Source: an uncultured Myxococcales bacterium
GTDB taxonomy: Bacteria; Myxococcota; Myxococcia; Myxococcales; Myxococcaceae
Assembly: GCA_937980205.1 (NCBI GenBank)
Contig: CALJKW010000055.1
Span: 558,001-622,000 of the forward strand
Length of the DNA stretch: 64,000 nt
Reading direction: 5' to 3'
Shown piece by piece: positions 26,062-34,834 of this stretch (position 1 is the stretch's first letter; the number at the start of each line of letters is the position of its first letter). The position numbers and the translations under genes were made by a program. The notes beneath the pieces are model-generated. The model saw nothing but the letters and a program-made list of their open reading frames with translations, searched no databases and was not told the DNA's origin.

Positions 26062-27372
26062 GTGCGCATCTTGCTCGCGGCGCTGCTCGTCCTGGCCGGC
26101 TGCTCCGGACGCATTCGTCCGATCGACCCCATCCCCGACGCCGGCTGCGGCGACGGCCTGATCAACGCCATGCTCGGCGAGGAGTGCGAGGGCAGCGACC
26201 TCGGCGGCGCCACCTGCCAGTCCCTCGGCTTCGACCAGGGCTCGCTCTCGTGCAGCGAGTGCAAGCTGGTGAAGACGCTCTGCGTGAAGCGCTGCGGCAA
26301 CGGCGTCATCGAGACCGGAGAGGCCTGCGACGGAGACGCCGGCGTCATCGGCTGCTCCGACTTCGGTTACGTGAGCTGCACGCCGCAGTGCCAGCTCGAT
26401 CGCTCGCACTGCGTGACGAACCCGTACCAGGCAGCGAACGGCGCGCTGAACGTCATGTACGGAGGCGTGACCGCGCTGACCGATCTGCAGCCGCGCGGCT
26501 TCGGAGATCTGCTCATCGTCGTCGGCGGCGGCCGCGACCGCATCGAGTCGTCTGCGTACACCGTGCAGATGGGGTTCCTCTCGAGCACGTCGAAGTACGA
26601 CTTCGGCGGGCGGCCGGTGCAGGCCATCGGCCAGGCGCTCGACATCGTCGCGCTGAACACCGACGGGACGCTCGATCGCTACGCCTTCGACGGCGGCGCC
26701 TTCTCGCGGCGCCCGTTCCCCGACGCCGGCTGCAGCAGCGTCATCGTCGGAGATCTCGGCGGCGGCGCCGTCGCCACCTCGAGCTGCGATGCCGGCGAGG
26801 TGCTCGTGTGGGGGAGCTCCGTCACGCGCGCTGCTTCGAACGGCGGCACGTGCTCGCTCGCGGACTTCGATGGGAATGGAGCGGTGGATGTGCTCTCGGT
26901 CAGCGGCGCCCAGCTCGACGTGCACGCCGCGCCCACGTTCGTCGCGTTCGATGCCGGCGTGCTGCCGGTCGCGCTGACGTCGGTGCAGGGCGCCGACTTC
27001 GATGGCGATGGAGACCTCGATCTCGCCGGCGTCTTTGGCGGCAGCGTGAAGCTCCTCGAGAACACCGGGGTTACCGGCTTCGCCGATCGGCTGACGATCC
27101 CCGCCGCCGGCGCTCACTCGCTGCGCGTCGGAGATCTCGATCTCGATGGGCGCGTCGACTTCGTCTGGGAGGCTGGCGACAAGGCCTTCGTTCGCCGCAA
27201 CCAGGGCGCCTGGGTGTTCGCGCCGTACGAGGCCACGTTCGGTTCCGGCCTCGGCGCCGCGCTCTCGTTCTCCGTCGGCGACGTCGATGGTGATGGGGAT
27301 CTCGATCTCGTCTCCACGCGCGCCGCGCCGAATGCGTCGATCAGCTACACGCAGCTCAATCGCGTCCGCTGA
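26062..27372 (+). CDS. Lipoprotein with Cys-rich repeats and FG-GAP/VCBS propeller
   Basis: 436 residues from GTG 26062. Signal and lipobox LLVLAGC are followed by two Cys-rich units: CGDGLINAMLGEECEG and CGNGVIETGEACDGD, with CSECK and CTPQC, matching the myxococcal Cys-rich repeat. Residues ~130-436 contain several DxDGDGDLDL-type loops (GADFDGDGDLDLAGVFG, GDLDLDGRVDFVW, GDVDGDGDLDLVS), which are Ca-binding FG-GAP/VCBS blades of a beta-propeller. Likely a surface lipoprotein that binds ligands or matrix. The function is not known. It starts 26 bases after the transglutaminase-like gene and may be cotranscribed with it. Confidence 0.88.
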   Translation: MRILLAALLVLAGCSGRIRPIDPIPDAGCGDGLINAMLGEECEGSDLGGATCQSLGFDQGSLSCSECKLVKTLCVKRCGNGVIETGEACDGDAGVIGCSDFGYVSCTPQCQLDRSHCVTNPYQAANGALNVMYGGVTALTDLQPRGFGDLLIVVGGGRDRIESSAYTVQMGFLSSTSKYDFGGRPVQAIGQALDIVALNTDGTLDRYAFDGGAFSRRPFPDAGCSSVIVGDLGGGAVATSSCDAGEVLVWGSSVTRAASNGGTCSLADFDGNGAVDVLSVSGAQLDVHAAPTFVAFDAGVLPVALTSVQGADFDGDGDLDLAGVFGGSVKLLENTGVTGFADRLTIPAAGAHSLRVGDLDLDGRVDFVWEAGDKAFVRRNQGAWVFAPYEATFGSGLGAALSFSVGDVDGDGDLDLVSTRAAPNASISYTQLNRVR

Positions 27373-28153
27373 GGCCGGGGCGGAAGAGTGGTTCAGCTCC
27401 TGGGCCTGTGTCGCTCTGGTGGCTCGTTGGATCGGTGACGCGGCTGCGAAGGAGCGGCTGGCTTTCCCGCGCCCGACGCCACGCTCCGGCGCTGAAGCAC
27501 GTCCGACCGCACCCGACGCGTGAACCGGCGCCGACTCGCTGCGCCGCGGGGCGCCATCGCGCGCCTCGAAAGCCGCGGCCGCTGCCCGTCTGCCGGCTCC
27601 GAGGCGGGCGCCCGAGGAGCCAGCAGCGGAGGCGTGCTGGTGGCCCGTCGAGCAGCGCAGTCACGACACCGCTGGTCGGCGCGGCTGCCGCAGCCCCTCG
27701 CGCAGCCGCTCTCGCGACGCTCGCGCTGCCGAACCCGCGCAAGCCGAGGCGTACGACCAGGCCCAACGCTTCCACCGCTCGCGTCGCGCCCATCCGCTCC
27801 GATGCTCCGCCCCACGTCGGGCCGCGGACACGCACCGGCCATTGTCGGCTCGCCTCAGTCAGGACTCACCGGCGAGCGCGCGACCTGGCGTGCCGGCGCG
27901 GGTGCCTTGGGGGCTCGGCACTCGTTGCGAATGATCTGAGAAATCCGCCGAAAGACCCCGTCGCCCAATGACTCAGCGCAGTCCGTACGTGAGCGATCAT
28001 CCGCGCGCGATCTCGGCCCGTTGATCCACTGCCCCCGCTTGGCCGCCGGAAGGCCGGGGGGGGTTCACGGTTGTTGGTTTTGTTCGGCGATACCCGTCGA
28101 AAATCGGCGGGTATCGTCGATCGTTTCGGACGACCCGCAGACCCCCTGGGCCC
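27373..28153. other. 781 bases without a convincing gene
   Basis: Open frames exist on both strands (e.g. 27356-27835 minus, 27408-27971 plus), but their products are Arg/Pro/Ala-rich with no hydrophobic cores or motifs, typical of chance frames in GC-rich DNA. The right part (27900-28150) is less GC-rich and contains a hairpin at 28089-28116. I see no tRNA, insertion sequence or array here. It could hold a decayed gene or a small RNA. Confidence 0.5.
28089..28116. terminator. Hairpin downstream of the lipase-like gene
   Basis: CGATACCCG and CGGGTATCG pair over 9 bp around a short A-rich loop, about 40 bases past the minus-strand stop at 28154. It probably marks the transcript 3' end. There is no clear U-run on the minus strand. 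Confidence 0.45.
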
Positions 28154-29182
28154 TCAGGAGCCGAGGATGCCCATCGCCGCGTTGACGACGCCGGAGTACT
28201 GGACCTGCCAGAGGTGCGCGAGCGGCGTGTTGTGCGGCCCTTCCATCAGCACCGTCCGCGCGCCGGGCATGTCGAGCTGCTTCGTCGGCATGTAGCCGTC
28301 GCCGTCCTCGAACAGCCCGCGCTCCGGCCCCAGCGTCGGAGTCCCGGTCGTGCCGATGATCGTGACGCCGCCGGCGACCTGCGAGCGCTGGCGATCCCAC
28401 CGCGCGTTCAGCCCGTCGATCATCTTCGAGCCCACCGCGAGCTCGCGGGCGGCGTCGTCGACGTTCTTCAGCGGGTTGCCGGCGACCGCGCCGATGTTGC
28501 CGAGGTACGTGCCGTGCGACGCCGGCCCGATCATCACCGCGCGCTCGATCTTCGGGCCCTTCGACGCGTCGCGATCGTCGAGGTACTTCCGGAAGTCGGT
28601 GCCCCCCGCGCTGTGAGTCACGACGTCGAGGCTGCCCTGCCCCGTCGCGCGCGCGATCCGCTCCATCGCCTTCGCGATCTGCGGAGCCTTCAGCGTCGGC
28701 GACGCCCAGGGGTCGCGGTACTCGATCTGGAACAGCTTCGAGCTCTTCAGCTCTGCCGCCGTGGCCTCGCGTCCGTTCTTGTCGCCGAAGCGGAACTTGT
28801 CCTCGCTCGCCACGTAGACGATCACCGGCCCGTTCGACGTGTTCTCGGCGAGCCGGTCGCCCATGCGGTCGAACGACTGCGCCGGCATGGTGAGCCCCGG
28901 GATCATCACGACCGGCCGCTTCAACGCCGGCGGAGCGTCGAGCGGTCCGTACGCGACGCGCTGCGGCCCCTGCAGCTTCTCGGGCGGGCCGTCGGGGCGG
29001 AGCCGGTTGAACACGCGATCCGACATCCAGTCCTTCGCGGCGTTGAACGGATCGAGCTTCGGCCCCTGCCGCGCCGCGGGCGTGAAGCCGTCGATGAGCG
29101 CGTCGAGCTTCTTGGCCGGGTTGGGCAGCGTGACCTTCGGCAGCTTCGGAAGCGTCGGGAGCCGTGGAGTCGTGATCTTCAC
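28154..29182 (-). CDS. Lipase-like alpha/beta hydrolase
   Basis: 342 residues from GTG 29182. The N-terminus is Pro-rich without a signal peptide. From residue ~90, PVVMIPGLTMPAQSFDRMG gives the oxyanion strand, and SLDVVTHSAGGTDFRKYL the nucleophile elbow with the first Gly replaced by Thr (THSAG), as tolerated in some lipases (AHSMG in Bacillus LipA). A candidate acid lies in FEDGDGYMPT and His in EGPHNTPLAHLW. This matches triacylglycerol-lipase/PGAP1-like hydrolases that act on acyl esters. The localisation is unclear. It is transcribed alone, downstream of the AraC regulator on the same strand. Confidence 0.82.
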   Translation of the reverse strand: MKITTPRLPTLPKLPKVTLPNPAKKLDALIDGFTPAARQGPKLDPFNAAKDWMSDRVFNRLRPDGPPEKLQGPQRVAYGPLDAPPALKRPVVMIPGLTMPAQSFDRMGDRLAENTSNGPVIVYVASEDKFRFGDKNGREATAAELKSSKLFQIEYRDPWASPTLKAPQIAKAMERIARATGQGSLDVVTHSAGGTDFRKYLDDRDASKGPKIERAVMIGPASHGTYLGNIGAVAGNPLKNVDDAARELAVGSKMIDGLNARWDRQRSQVAGGVTIIGTTGTPTLGPERGLFEDGDGYMPTKQLDMPGARTVLMEGPHNTPLAHLWQVQYSGVVNAAMGILGS

Positions 29183-29236
29183 GGACTCCTTATCGGCCGA
29201 GCCCCATGTGCAGGTGGCGACGAAAGAATGTGCAGA

Positions 29237-30244
29237 TCACGACAGCAGGCGGCGCTGGTCGCGAAAGGCTCCGGGCGTGGTGCCCGACCACTTCTTGAAG
29301 GCGCGCACGAACGCCGCCGTGTCCGCGTAGCCGACCGCAGCGGCGACGTCGTTCACCGGCGCATCGGTGCGGGTCAGCAGCTTCTCCGCCTGCGCGCGGC
29401 GCACGTCCTCGAGCAGCTTCCCGAACGCGATGCCCTCGGCGGTGAGCCGGCGCTGCAGCGTGCGCGCGGTCACGTGGAGCCGGCGGGCCGTGGCCGCCAG
29501 CGAGGCCTGGCCGCGCGGCAGCAGCTCGACCAGCGCGCGCCGCGCGGACTCGTAGATCTCTCCGTCGGCGGCCTGCGCGATGACGGCCGATGCGTAGGCC
29601 TCGAGCGCACGATTGAGCTCGGGGTCGGCGCCCTGCGGCGCCTTGTCCATGTCGGCGGCGGCGAAGGCGACGCCGTTGGAGGCGGCTCCGAAGCGCAGGT
29701 CCTGCGTGCGCAGGTACTCGGCGAGCTCGGGCGGGCACTGCGCCTCGCGGTGCGCGAACCAGGCGGCGCGGGGCGTGAGTCCCTCGCCGAGCATCTCGCG
29801 GGCGATCGCGGTGATGCGCGCGACGGTGAAGATGTTCGCCTGCCGGCCGACGCCGCCCGCCTGCGGAGCCCGGTGGTGCAGCGCGACCTCGACGGCGTCC
29901 TCTTCGATGGACCACCGCACGAGCGGGTTGATGATCGCCCCGTACTCGACGAGCTGCTGCATCGACCGGCGGCCGGTCGGCGCCGCGCGAAGCCCGAACT
30001 CGAGCAGCCCGTACGAGCCCCGCGGCATCGCCTGCGCGCAGTGGAGCCCGAAGAGCGGATCTCCGAGGGCGGCGGCGGCGCTCTCCATCAGCGCGCCGAG
30101 CTCCTTCAAAGACACCTCGGGAAGCGCGTTGCCGTCAGCGGCGCGGATGCGCAGGTACTTCTTCTCCAGCGGCTTCGCGTCAGCGCCGCCGGCACGCACC
30201 AGCGCGAGGACGAACGGCACCAGGGCCGAGTTGAAGCGCTTCAC
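29237..30244 (-). CDS. AraC-family transcriptional regulator
   Basis: 335 residues from GTG 30244. The N-terminal ~200 residues match the arabinose-binding-like domain of the OruR/ArgR subgroup (PRGSYGLLEFGLRAAPT, REAQCPPELAEYL). The C-terminal two helix-turn-helix units are clear: SLAATARRLHVTARTLQRRL and NDVAAAVGYADTAAFVRAFK followed by SGTTPGAFR. It is likely a ligand-responsive activator. The adjacent lipase gene (54 bases downstream, same strand) is the obvious target candidate, and such regulators often control lipid or amino-acid catabolism. Confidence 0.94.
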   Translation of the reverse strand: MKRFNSALVPFVLALVRAGGADAKPLEKKYLRIRAADGNALPEVSLKELGALMESAAAALGDPLFGLHCAQAMPRGSYGLLEFGLRAAPTGRRSMQQLVEYGAIINPLVRWSIEEDAVEVALHHRAPQAGGVGRQANIFTVARITAIAREMLGEGLTPRAAWFAHREAQCPPELAEYLRTQDLRFGAASNGVAFAAADMDKAPQGADPELNRALEAYASAVIAQAADGEIYESARRALVELLPRGQASLAATARRLHVTARTLQRRLTAEGIAFGKLLEDVRRAQAEKLLTRTDAPVNDVAAAVGYADTAAFVRAFKKWSGTTPGAFRDQRRLLS

Positions 30245-30267
30245 GGGCGCAGGACCGTATCACCGGC

Positions 30268-31140
30268 TCAGATCTTCACCTGCAGCCCAATCGACGGATA
30301 CAGCGTCAGCCCGCCGATGTTCCGCTCGCGCCCGAACACGGTCGGCCGGCAGTACGTGTACCCCGCCGTCAGCTCGAGCATCACGTGCACCCAGCGGTAG
30401 CCCGCCGCGAACCCCACGCTCGAGCCGAAGAAGTGCGTGTTCACCACGTCCGGCAGCCCGAGGTTGTACTCGGAGTACCGCGACGCCTCGTTCGAGATCT
30501 CCACCAGCTCTCCATCGAACGACGTCCGCGAGTAGATCCACTTCGGCGCGACCCAGAACTTCAAGATCTTCCCCCACTCGATCGAGAAGTACATCGGCAC
30601 CTCGAAGTCCCAGCGCGAGAAGTCTCCGAGCTGCACGAACTCGAGCACCTCGATCACCGGGCTCGAGAAGAAGTACTTCGACACGCCCGTCGCGATCGCG
30701 AGGTCGTACGACGGAGTCATCGCTCCGCCGCCGCCCTCCTCCGGCCCGCGATGAAAGAAGCGGTACTTCCCGTCGAGCTTCAGCGACCCCGCCGTCGAGT
30801 ACTTCAGCCCGATGTCGATGTCCTGCACGATGCCGGTGCGCACCATGATCTCGTACGCGGTGCCCGGCGGCATCGTCGCGAGGCCGATGCCCGCCGTCAG
30901 AATCTGCTGCGCGTCCTCTTCCGTCAGCTCGTAGTTCCCGCCCTCCACCGCCGCACGCGTCGCCTTCTCGGCCTGCTTCACGCCCTGCGCGACCGCGTCC
31001 GCTGCCGGCCCCAGCGGCAGGTACACGCCGTAGCCGCCGGTCACCTGCACGTGCCTCGGCTCCACCGGGACGGCCGTCTGCATCGACGACAGGGTGCCCG
31101 CGCACCCGCTCAGCAAGACGGCCACGGCGATCAGTCTCAT
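30268..31140 (-). CDS. Outer-membrane lipoprotein, barrel-like, unknown function
   Basis: 290 residues from ATG 31140 (MRLIAVAVLLSGC, lipobox LSGC), rather than the in-frame start at 31158 that would put extra residues before the signal. After a helical segment, strands with alternating aromatic residues recur: IDIGLKYSTAGSLKLDGKYRFF, WDFEVPMYFSIEW, KFWVAPKWIYSRTSF, SSVGFAAGYRWVHVMLELTAG. These resemble a lipidated small outer-membrane barrel. I do not recognise the family. It precedes the AraC gene by 23 bases on the same strand. Confidence 0.78.
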   Translation of the reverse strand: MRLIAVAVLLSGCAGTLSSMQTAVPVEPRHVQVTGGYGVYLPLGPAADAVAQGVKQAEKATRAAVEGGNYELTEEDAQQILTAGIGLATMPPGTAYEIMVRTGIVQDIDIGLKYSTAGSLKLDGKYRFFHRGPEEGGGGAMTPSYDLAIATGVSKYFFSSPVIEVLEFVQLGDFSRWDFEVPMYFSIEWGKILKFWVAPKWIYSRTSFDGELVEISNEASRYSEYNLGLPDVVNTHFFGSSVGFAAGYRWVHVMLELTAGYTYCRPTVFGRERNIGGLTLYPSIGLQVKI

Positions 31141-31231
31141 GACCCGATCGGTTGCCACCCTCGCCGCCGCTGATCCGCCGCCTGAAAACCCGCCAACGCA
31201 GGCCGAAGCGACAGGGGACGTGCGCAGCCTG

Positions 31232-31259
31232 TTGCGCTCCCCGCCCGCCGTGGTATTTC
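31232..31259 (+). promoter_or_regulatory. Candidate sigma-70-like promoter for tRNA-Thr
   Basis: TTGCGC (31232-31237) and TATTTC (31254-31259) are separated by 16 bases and lie 15 bases upstream of the tRNA 5' end. The spacing is right, but both hexamers are imperfect. Confidence 0.4.
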
Positions 31260-31274
31260 GCCAGCCCGAAGTCA

Positions 31275-31346
<72 letters not shown>

Positions 31347-31349
31347 CTG

Positions 31350-31889
31350 ATGCAGCAGCAGCAGGGTCCTGGAAATGCCCGGCAGTGCGCACACTGCGGA
31401 ACCGAGATGAAGCAGGTTCCGTACATGAAAGACGCGCACAGCAAGCGCGTCTGGCTCGACCGTTGCCCGAGGTGCCGCGCCGTCTGGTTCGACGCCGGTG
31501 AGCCCGAGGCGACCGCGGGAAAAGATCTGCACCTCGCGATCAGCGCCAGCGAGACCGCCGCGCAGTGCCCGGTCTGCCGCGTGCCGCTGTGCGAAGCCAC
31601 CCTCGCGCACGCCAAGGCTCTCGCCTGCACGCGGTGCCGCGGAGTCCACCTCGCGGTCTCCGAGCTCCCCGCCGTCTCGTTCACCGACGACGACGACAAC
31701 GAGCCCACGCTCAAGCCGCCGGCGCTCTTCGAGTGCGTCATCTGCTCCCGCACCTTCAGCCTCGATCAAGGCGACGGAGTCACCTGCTACGGCTGCGCTC
31801 CCTCGCCCACCATCACCGGAGAGAACGGCGCGCCGTCGCGACTCGCGCGACGCATGGGGCTCATGTCTCTCCTCGATGAGCTCTTCTGA
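31350..31889 (+). CDS. Zinc-ribbon (zf-TFIIB-like) protein directly behind tRNA-Thr
   Basis: 179 residues from ATG 31350. A GTG at 31338 would lie inside the tRNA T arm, and later ATGs would lose the first Cys pair. The layout is CAHCGTEM...LDRCPRCRAVWFDAGE, then CPVCRVPLCE...ALACTRCRGVHLAVSE, then CVICSRTF...VTCYGC: three zinc ribbons, the first matching the zf-TFIIB pattern. The role of this family is unknown; a nucleic-acid or protein contact is usual for zinc ribbons. With the tRNA 3' end at 31346, there is no room for an independent ribosome binding site, so translation after tRNA processing would begin from an almost leaderless RNA. Confidence 0.85.
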   Translation: MQQQQGPGNARQCAHCGTEMKQVPYMKDAHSKRVWLDRCPRCRAVWFDAGEPEATAGKDLHLAISASETAAQCPVCRVPLCEATLAHAKALACTRCRGVHLAVSELPAVSFTDDDDNEPTLKPPALFECVICSRTFSLDQGDGVTCYGCAPSPTITGENGAPSRLARRMGLMSLLDELF

Positions 31890-31967
31890 TTTTTGAAGGA
31901 GTCCTGACGCGCCGCGGCGTGGGTTTTGGCTTTCGGGCCCTGGGCGCATTGGTTAATGGTCCGGCCC

Positions 31968-33524
31968 ATGCCTCCCTCCGACGAAAACTTCATGCGCGTC
32001 CCCGCGCCCCAGCCGCGGAAGACTCTCTACACCGAAGCGATGGAGATCTTTCATCGCGCGGCCGACCTCATCAAGCTCGACCACCGCGTGCGGCTGGAGC
32101 TCGAAGAGCCGGACTACGAGCACATCTTCTACGTCACGACGCGCCTGAAAGATCGTCTCGTCCCGCTCGCCGCCGAGGCCGCCAAGGGCTTCTCGGATCT
32201 GCCGGTCACGACCCTGCGCGACGCGCACGGCATCGAGCCGCTCGCCGACGGCAAGCTGATCCTCAACGGCAAGGCGCTGCTCGGCAGCGACGTGCACATC
32301 AAGAAGGGCCACCTCCGCCTGCCGGACGGCAACGTGTACCAGCTCGTGCCCGGCGAGTCGGCGCGCTTCAAGGCGTACCGCGTGCAGCACAACCAGGCGC
32401 GCGGCCCCTACAAGGGCGGCATCCGCTACCACCGCGAGGTCTCGCTCGATCTGTTCAAGGCGCTCGCCGCCGAGATGACGTGGAAGACGGCGATCAGCGA
32501 GGTCCCCTTCGGCGGCGGCAAGGGCGGCATCCAGATCGACCCGCGCTCGTACGGCAAAGAGGAGCTGCAGAACATCAGCTTGCGCTTCATGTACAAGCTC
32601 AAGTCGATGATCGGGCCGAACATCGACATCCCGGCCCCGGACGTCGGCACCAACGGAGAGATCATGGCGCTCTTCCTGCGCCAGTACTCCGACGGCGAGC
32701 ACGAGCGGCACAACATGCGCGGCATCGTGACCGGCAAGGACGTGCGCATCGGCGGCTCCGAGGGCCGCGTGAAGGCGACCGGCCAGGGCGTCGCCTACTG
32801 CATCGAGGACTACTACCTCGATCGCGGTGAGAGCTTGCGCGGCAAGACGTTCACCGTGCAGGGCTTCGGCAACGTCGGCAGCCACGGCGCCGAGATTCTG
32901 CAGACGATGGGCGCGCGGCTGCTCGCGGTGAACGACGCCGACGGCACCATCTTCAACCCCGACGGCATCGACGCGACCGCGCTGCTGCAGTACGTGCACG
33001 AGAACCCGAAGAACCTCAAGAAGAGCGTCGCCGGCTTCCCCGGAGCCCAGGCGATCTCGAAGAAGGACTTCTGGGAGGTCCAGGCCGACTTCTGCGTGCC
33101 CGCCGCCCTCGGTGGCGAGATCACCGCCGAGGTCGCCGAGAAGCTGAAGGTGAAGCTCATCGCCGAGGGCGCCAACGGCCCCACGACGCCCGAGGCCGAC
33201 CGCGTGCTCGAGAAGCGGGGCATCGACATGATCCCCGACATCATCGCGAACGCCGGCGGCGTCACCGTCAGCTACTACGAGTGGATCCAGAACAAGCGCA
33301 TGGAGGCCTGGACCGAGGCCGAGGTGAACAAGCGCCTCGAGTTCGCGCTCAAGCGCAACTACCGCATCATCCGCGACATCTCGAAGAACGCGCCGCGGAA
33401 GACCGACATGCACGACAGCCGCCGGTACTGCATCGGGCAGACGATGAACACCCGCGCTGCCGCCATGTGCCTCGCGCTCAAGCGCATCGAGGCGCACTAC
33501 CTGCTCGAAGGCTTCTCGCAGTAG
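31968..33524 (+). CDS. Glu/Leu/Phe/Val-type dehydrogenase (glutamate dehydrogenase)
   Basis: 518 residues from ATG 31968; in-frame starts at 31926, 31956 and 31992 are possible. The catalytic region has ARGPYKGGIRYH, PFGGGKGGI and PAPDVGTNGEIMALF. The Rossmann part has VQGFGNVGSHGAEIL, then ANGPTTPEADRVL and NAGGVTVSYYEWIQN. All are hallmarks of NAD(P)-dependent glutamate dehydrogenases linking 2-oxoglutarate/ammonia and glutamate. The protein is about 100 residues longer than common ~420-residue bacterial enzymes. The extra length is N-terminal, including an insertion around residues 55-120 (LAAEAAKGFSDLP through LRLPDGNVYQLV). It is transcribed alone after the zinc-ribbon gene. Confidence 0.93.
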   Translation: MPPSDENFMRVPAPQPRKTLYTEAMEIFHRAADLIKLDHRVRLELEEPDYEHIFYVTTRLKDRLVPLAAEAAKGFSDLPVTTLRDAHGIEPLADGKLILNGKALLGSDVHIKKGHLRLPDGNVYQLVPGESARFKAYRVQHNQARGPYKGGIRYHREVSLDLFKALAAEMTWKTAISEVPFGGGKGGIQIDPRSYGKEELQNISLRFMYKLKSMIGPNIDIPAPDVGTNGEIMALFLRQYSDGEHERHNMRGIVTGKDVRIGGSEGRVKATGQGVAYCIEDYYLDRGESLRGKTFTVQGFGNVGSHGAEILQTMGARLLAVNDADGTIFNPDGIDATALLQYVHENPKNLKKSVAGFPGAQAISKKDFWEVQADFCVPAALGGEITAEVAEKLKVKLIAEGANGPTTPEADRVLEKRGIDMIPDIIANAGGVTVSYYEWIQNKRMEAWTEAEVNKRLEFALKRNYRIIRDISKNAPRKTDMHDSRRYCIGQTMNTRAAAMCLALKRIEAHYLLEGFSQ

Positions 33525-33678
33525 TTGCTGCGCCTCATCGCCGAGGAGTCGTTCGACATCACGGGCCCGCGGCGCTGCAGTCGTCTACCGCAGCGCCACG
33601 AACCCGCTGGTCCCCGGCAAGCCGTACACGGCGCGCATCCTGGGCGCGCCCGGAGATCGACGTCTTTCCTCCCGATGA
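33525..33678 (+). pseudogene. Possible remnant of a small gene, frameshifted
   Basis: Immediately after the dehydrogenase stop, one frame reads LLRLIAEESFDITGP, and from about 33574 another frame reads AAVVYRSATNPLVPGKPYTA through to a TGA at 33676. Both halves look protein-like, and joining them needs one frame shift. There is no obvious start. This may equally be chance coding in GC-rich DNA. Confidence 0.25.
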
Positions 33679-33715
33679 ATGAGGTGGCCGCGCTATCGTC
33701 GCGGCGGTCTCTTCC

Positions 33716-34051
33716 TCAGTGCATCACGCGTTCGCGGTCGACCAGCAGGAGCGGATGATCTTCCTTCGTCTCGTACGCCACGATGCGCAGGCCCACGCCG
33801 CGGGTCCCCTCGCCTTCGCCGCCGTAGTTCAGCGCGACCTGGTAGCGGACCTCGCACAGCGCCGTCATCTCCGTCGAGTCTTCGCTCGTGAACGTCACCT
33901 TCACCCGCCCGCCCAGCGGCAGCGGCTCCCGCGTCTCGATGAACAGGCCGGTCGAGCTGACGTTTCTCGCCACTCCCCGCGTCATGCCGTCTTGAGTCGT
34001 GAGGTACACGGTGAAGACTTTGTCGAAGCGCAGGCTCTGGCGTCGGTCCAT
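33716..34051 (-). CDS. PilZ-domain protein (single domain)
   Basis: 111 residues from ATG 34051. RRQSLRF at the start supplies the Arg-rich c-di-GMP-binding motif, followed by ARNVSSTGLFIETREPLPLG matching the D/N-x-S-x-x-G element of PilZ. Role: binds cyclic di-GMP and passes the signal to motility or polysaccharide systems; TIGR02266-type PilZ proteins are abundant in myxobacteria. The motif RxxxR is present (RRQSLR), so binding is plausible. Divergent from the next gene, with a 67-base AT-richer spacer carrying both promoters. Confidence 0.88.
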   Translation of the reverse strand: MDRRQSLRFDKVFTVYLTTQDGMTRGVARNVSSTGLFIETREPLPLGGRVKVTFTSEDSTEMTALCEVRYQVALNYGGEGEGTRGVGLRIVAYETKEDHPLLLVDRERVMH

Positions 34052-34118
34052 GCGCCAAGCGTCACCTGGTAGTCTGATGTAGGCAAATTATCTACCCAAT
34101 GCCACACCTGGAGGATTG

Positions 34119-34724
34119 ATGTTTCGAGGACTTGCGTTCCTGGCGGTGACGACGGCGACCGTGGCGTGGGCCGATGTCGACCCGAAGTTCGCGAAGCTCC
34201 GCGACTCGGCGGAGGCGATCGAGGGCCTGGGCAACTTCCTCGACAAGTACGTCGGCGACTGCGGCACGGACATCGACTGCAAGAAGAACACGGAGACGTT
34301 CCGCTCCGCCGCCAACGGGAAGAAGTTCTACATGATCATCACGGAGGACTCGGTCTCGAACCTCCAGATGGGCACCTACGACCCCGGCGAGCAGAGCTTC
34401 ACGATGAACCTGACGCCGTTCTTCCCCGCCTCGAACTCGGCGATCACCGGCGGAGCCCCGTCGCGCACCGACGCCAACGGCAACCCGGTCATGCCGTTCA
34501 TGACGATCAAGGGCACCGTCTCCGAGGGCGGCAACGCGCAGTCGGTCGCGCGCATGATCTCGATGAAGACGCTGCGCCTGCAGATCGTGTTCACGCCGCA
34601 GGGCCTGTGGACGCTGCCGAAGAAGGGCGGCGGGAAGATCACCGGCGTGAAGGCCCGCATCGACGCGGTGCTCGTCACCGTCGGTCGCACCGGCGAGCAG
34701 GTCGGGCTCTACCTCGGCAAGTGA
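34119..34724 (+). CDS. Secreted protein of a myxobacterial unknown family (DUF6066-like)
   Basis: 201 residues from ATG 34119, with GGAGG at 34110-34114 deciding this start over TTG 34116. Signal peptide MFRGLAFLAVTTATVAWA. The mature part contains AIEGLGNFLDKYVGDC, KKNTETFRSAANGKKFYMII, MNLTPFFPASNSAITGGAPSRTD, GLWTLPKKGG and KARIDAVLVTVGRTG. The pattern recalls the DUF6066 family that I associate with myxobacteria, but I cannot confirm this. It has two Cys close together (DCGTDIDC), probably a disulfide. Presumed periplasmic or extracellular. Confidence 0.72.
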   Translation: MFRGLAFLAVTTATVAWADVDPKFAKLRDSAEAIEGLGNFLDKYVGDCGTDIDCKKNTETFRSAANGKKFYMIITEDSVSNLQMGTYDPGEQSFTMNLTPFFPASNSAITGGAPSRTDANGNPVMPFMTIKGTVSEGGNAQSVARMISMKTLRLQIVFTPQGLWTLPKKGGGKITGVKARIDAVLVTVGRTGEQVGLYLGK

Positions 34725-34745
34725 GCGGCGAGTCGACGGGGCCGA

Positions 34746-34813
34746 AAGCCGACGCGTGGCCCGCTTCGTTTGCGGCCTTCGGCCCTCGCTCAAGCGTGAG
34801 CGGCGGAAGCTCC
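34746..34813. repeat. Dispersed 3'-end repeat, copy A
   Basis: Begins AAGCCGACGCGTGG and contains CCGCTTCG and GCTCAAGCGTGAGC (a stem of GCTCA/TGAGC) before GGAAGCTC. The same order of words occurs at 38171-38234. Both lie between convergent genes just after a plus-strand stop. Confidence 0.6.
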
Positions 34814-34834
34814 GCACGCTGTCGTCGCTGCGAC

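Noticed and set aside
27356..27971. Overlapping open frames on both strands
   Set aside because: Products are low-complexity Arg/Pro/Ala sequences with no motif or plausible start.
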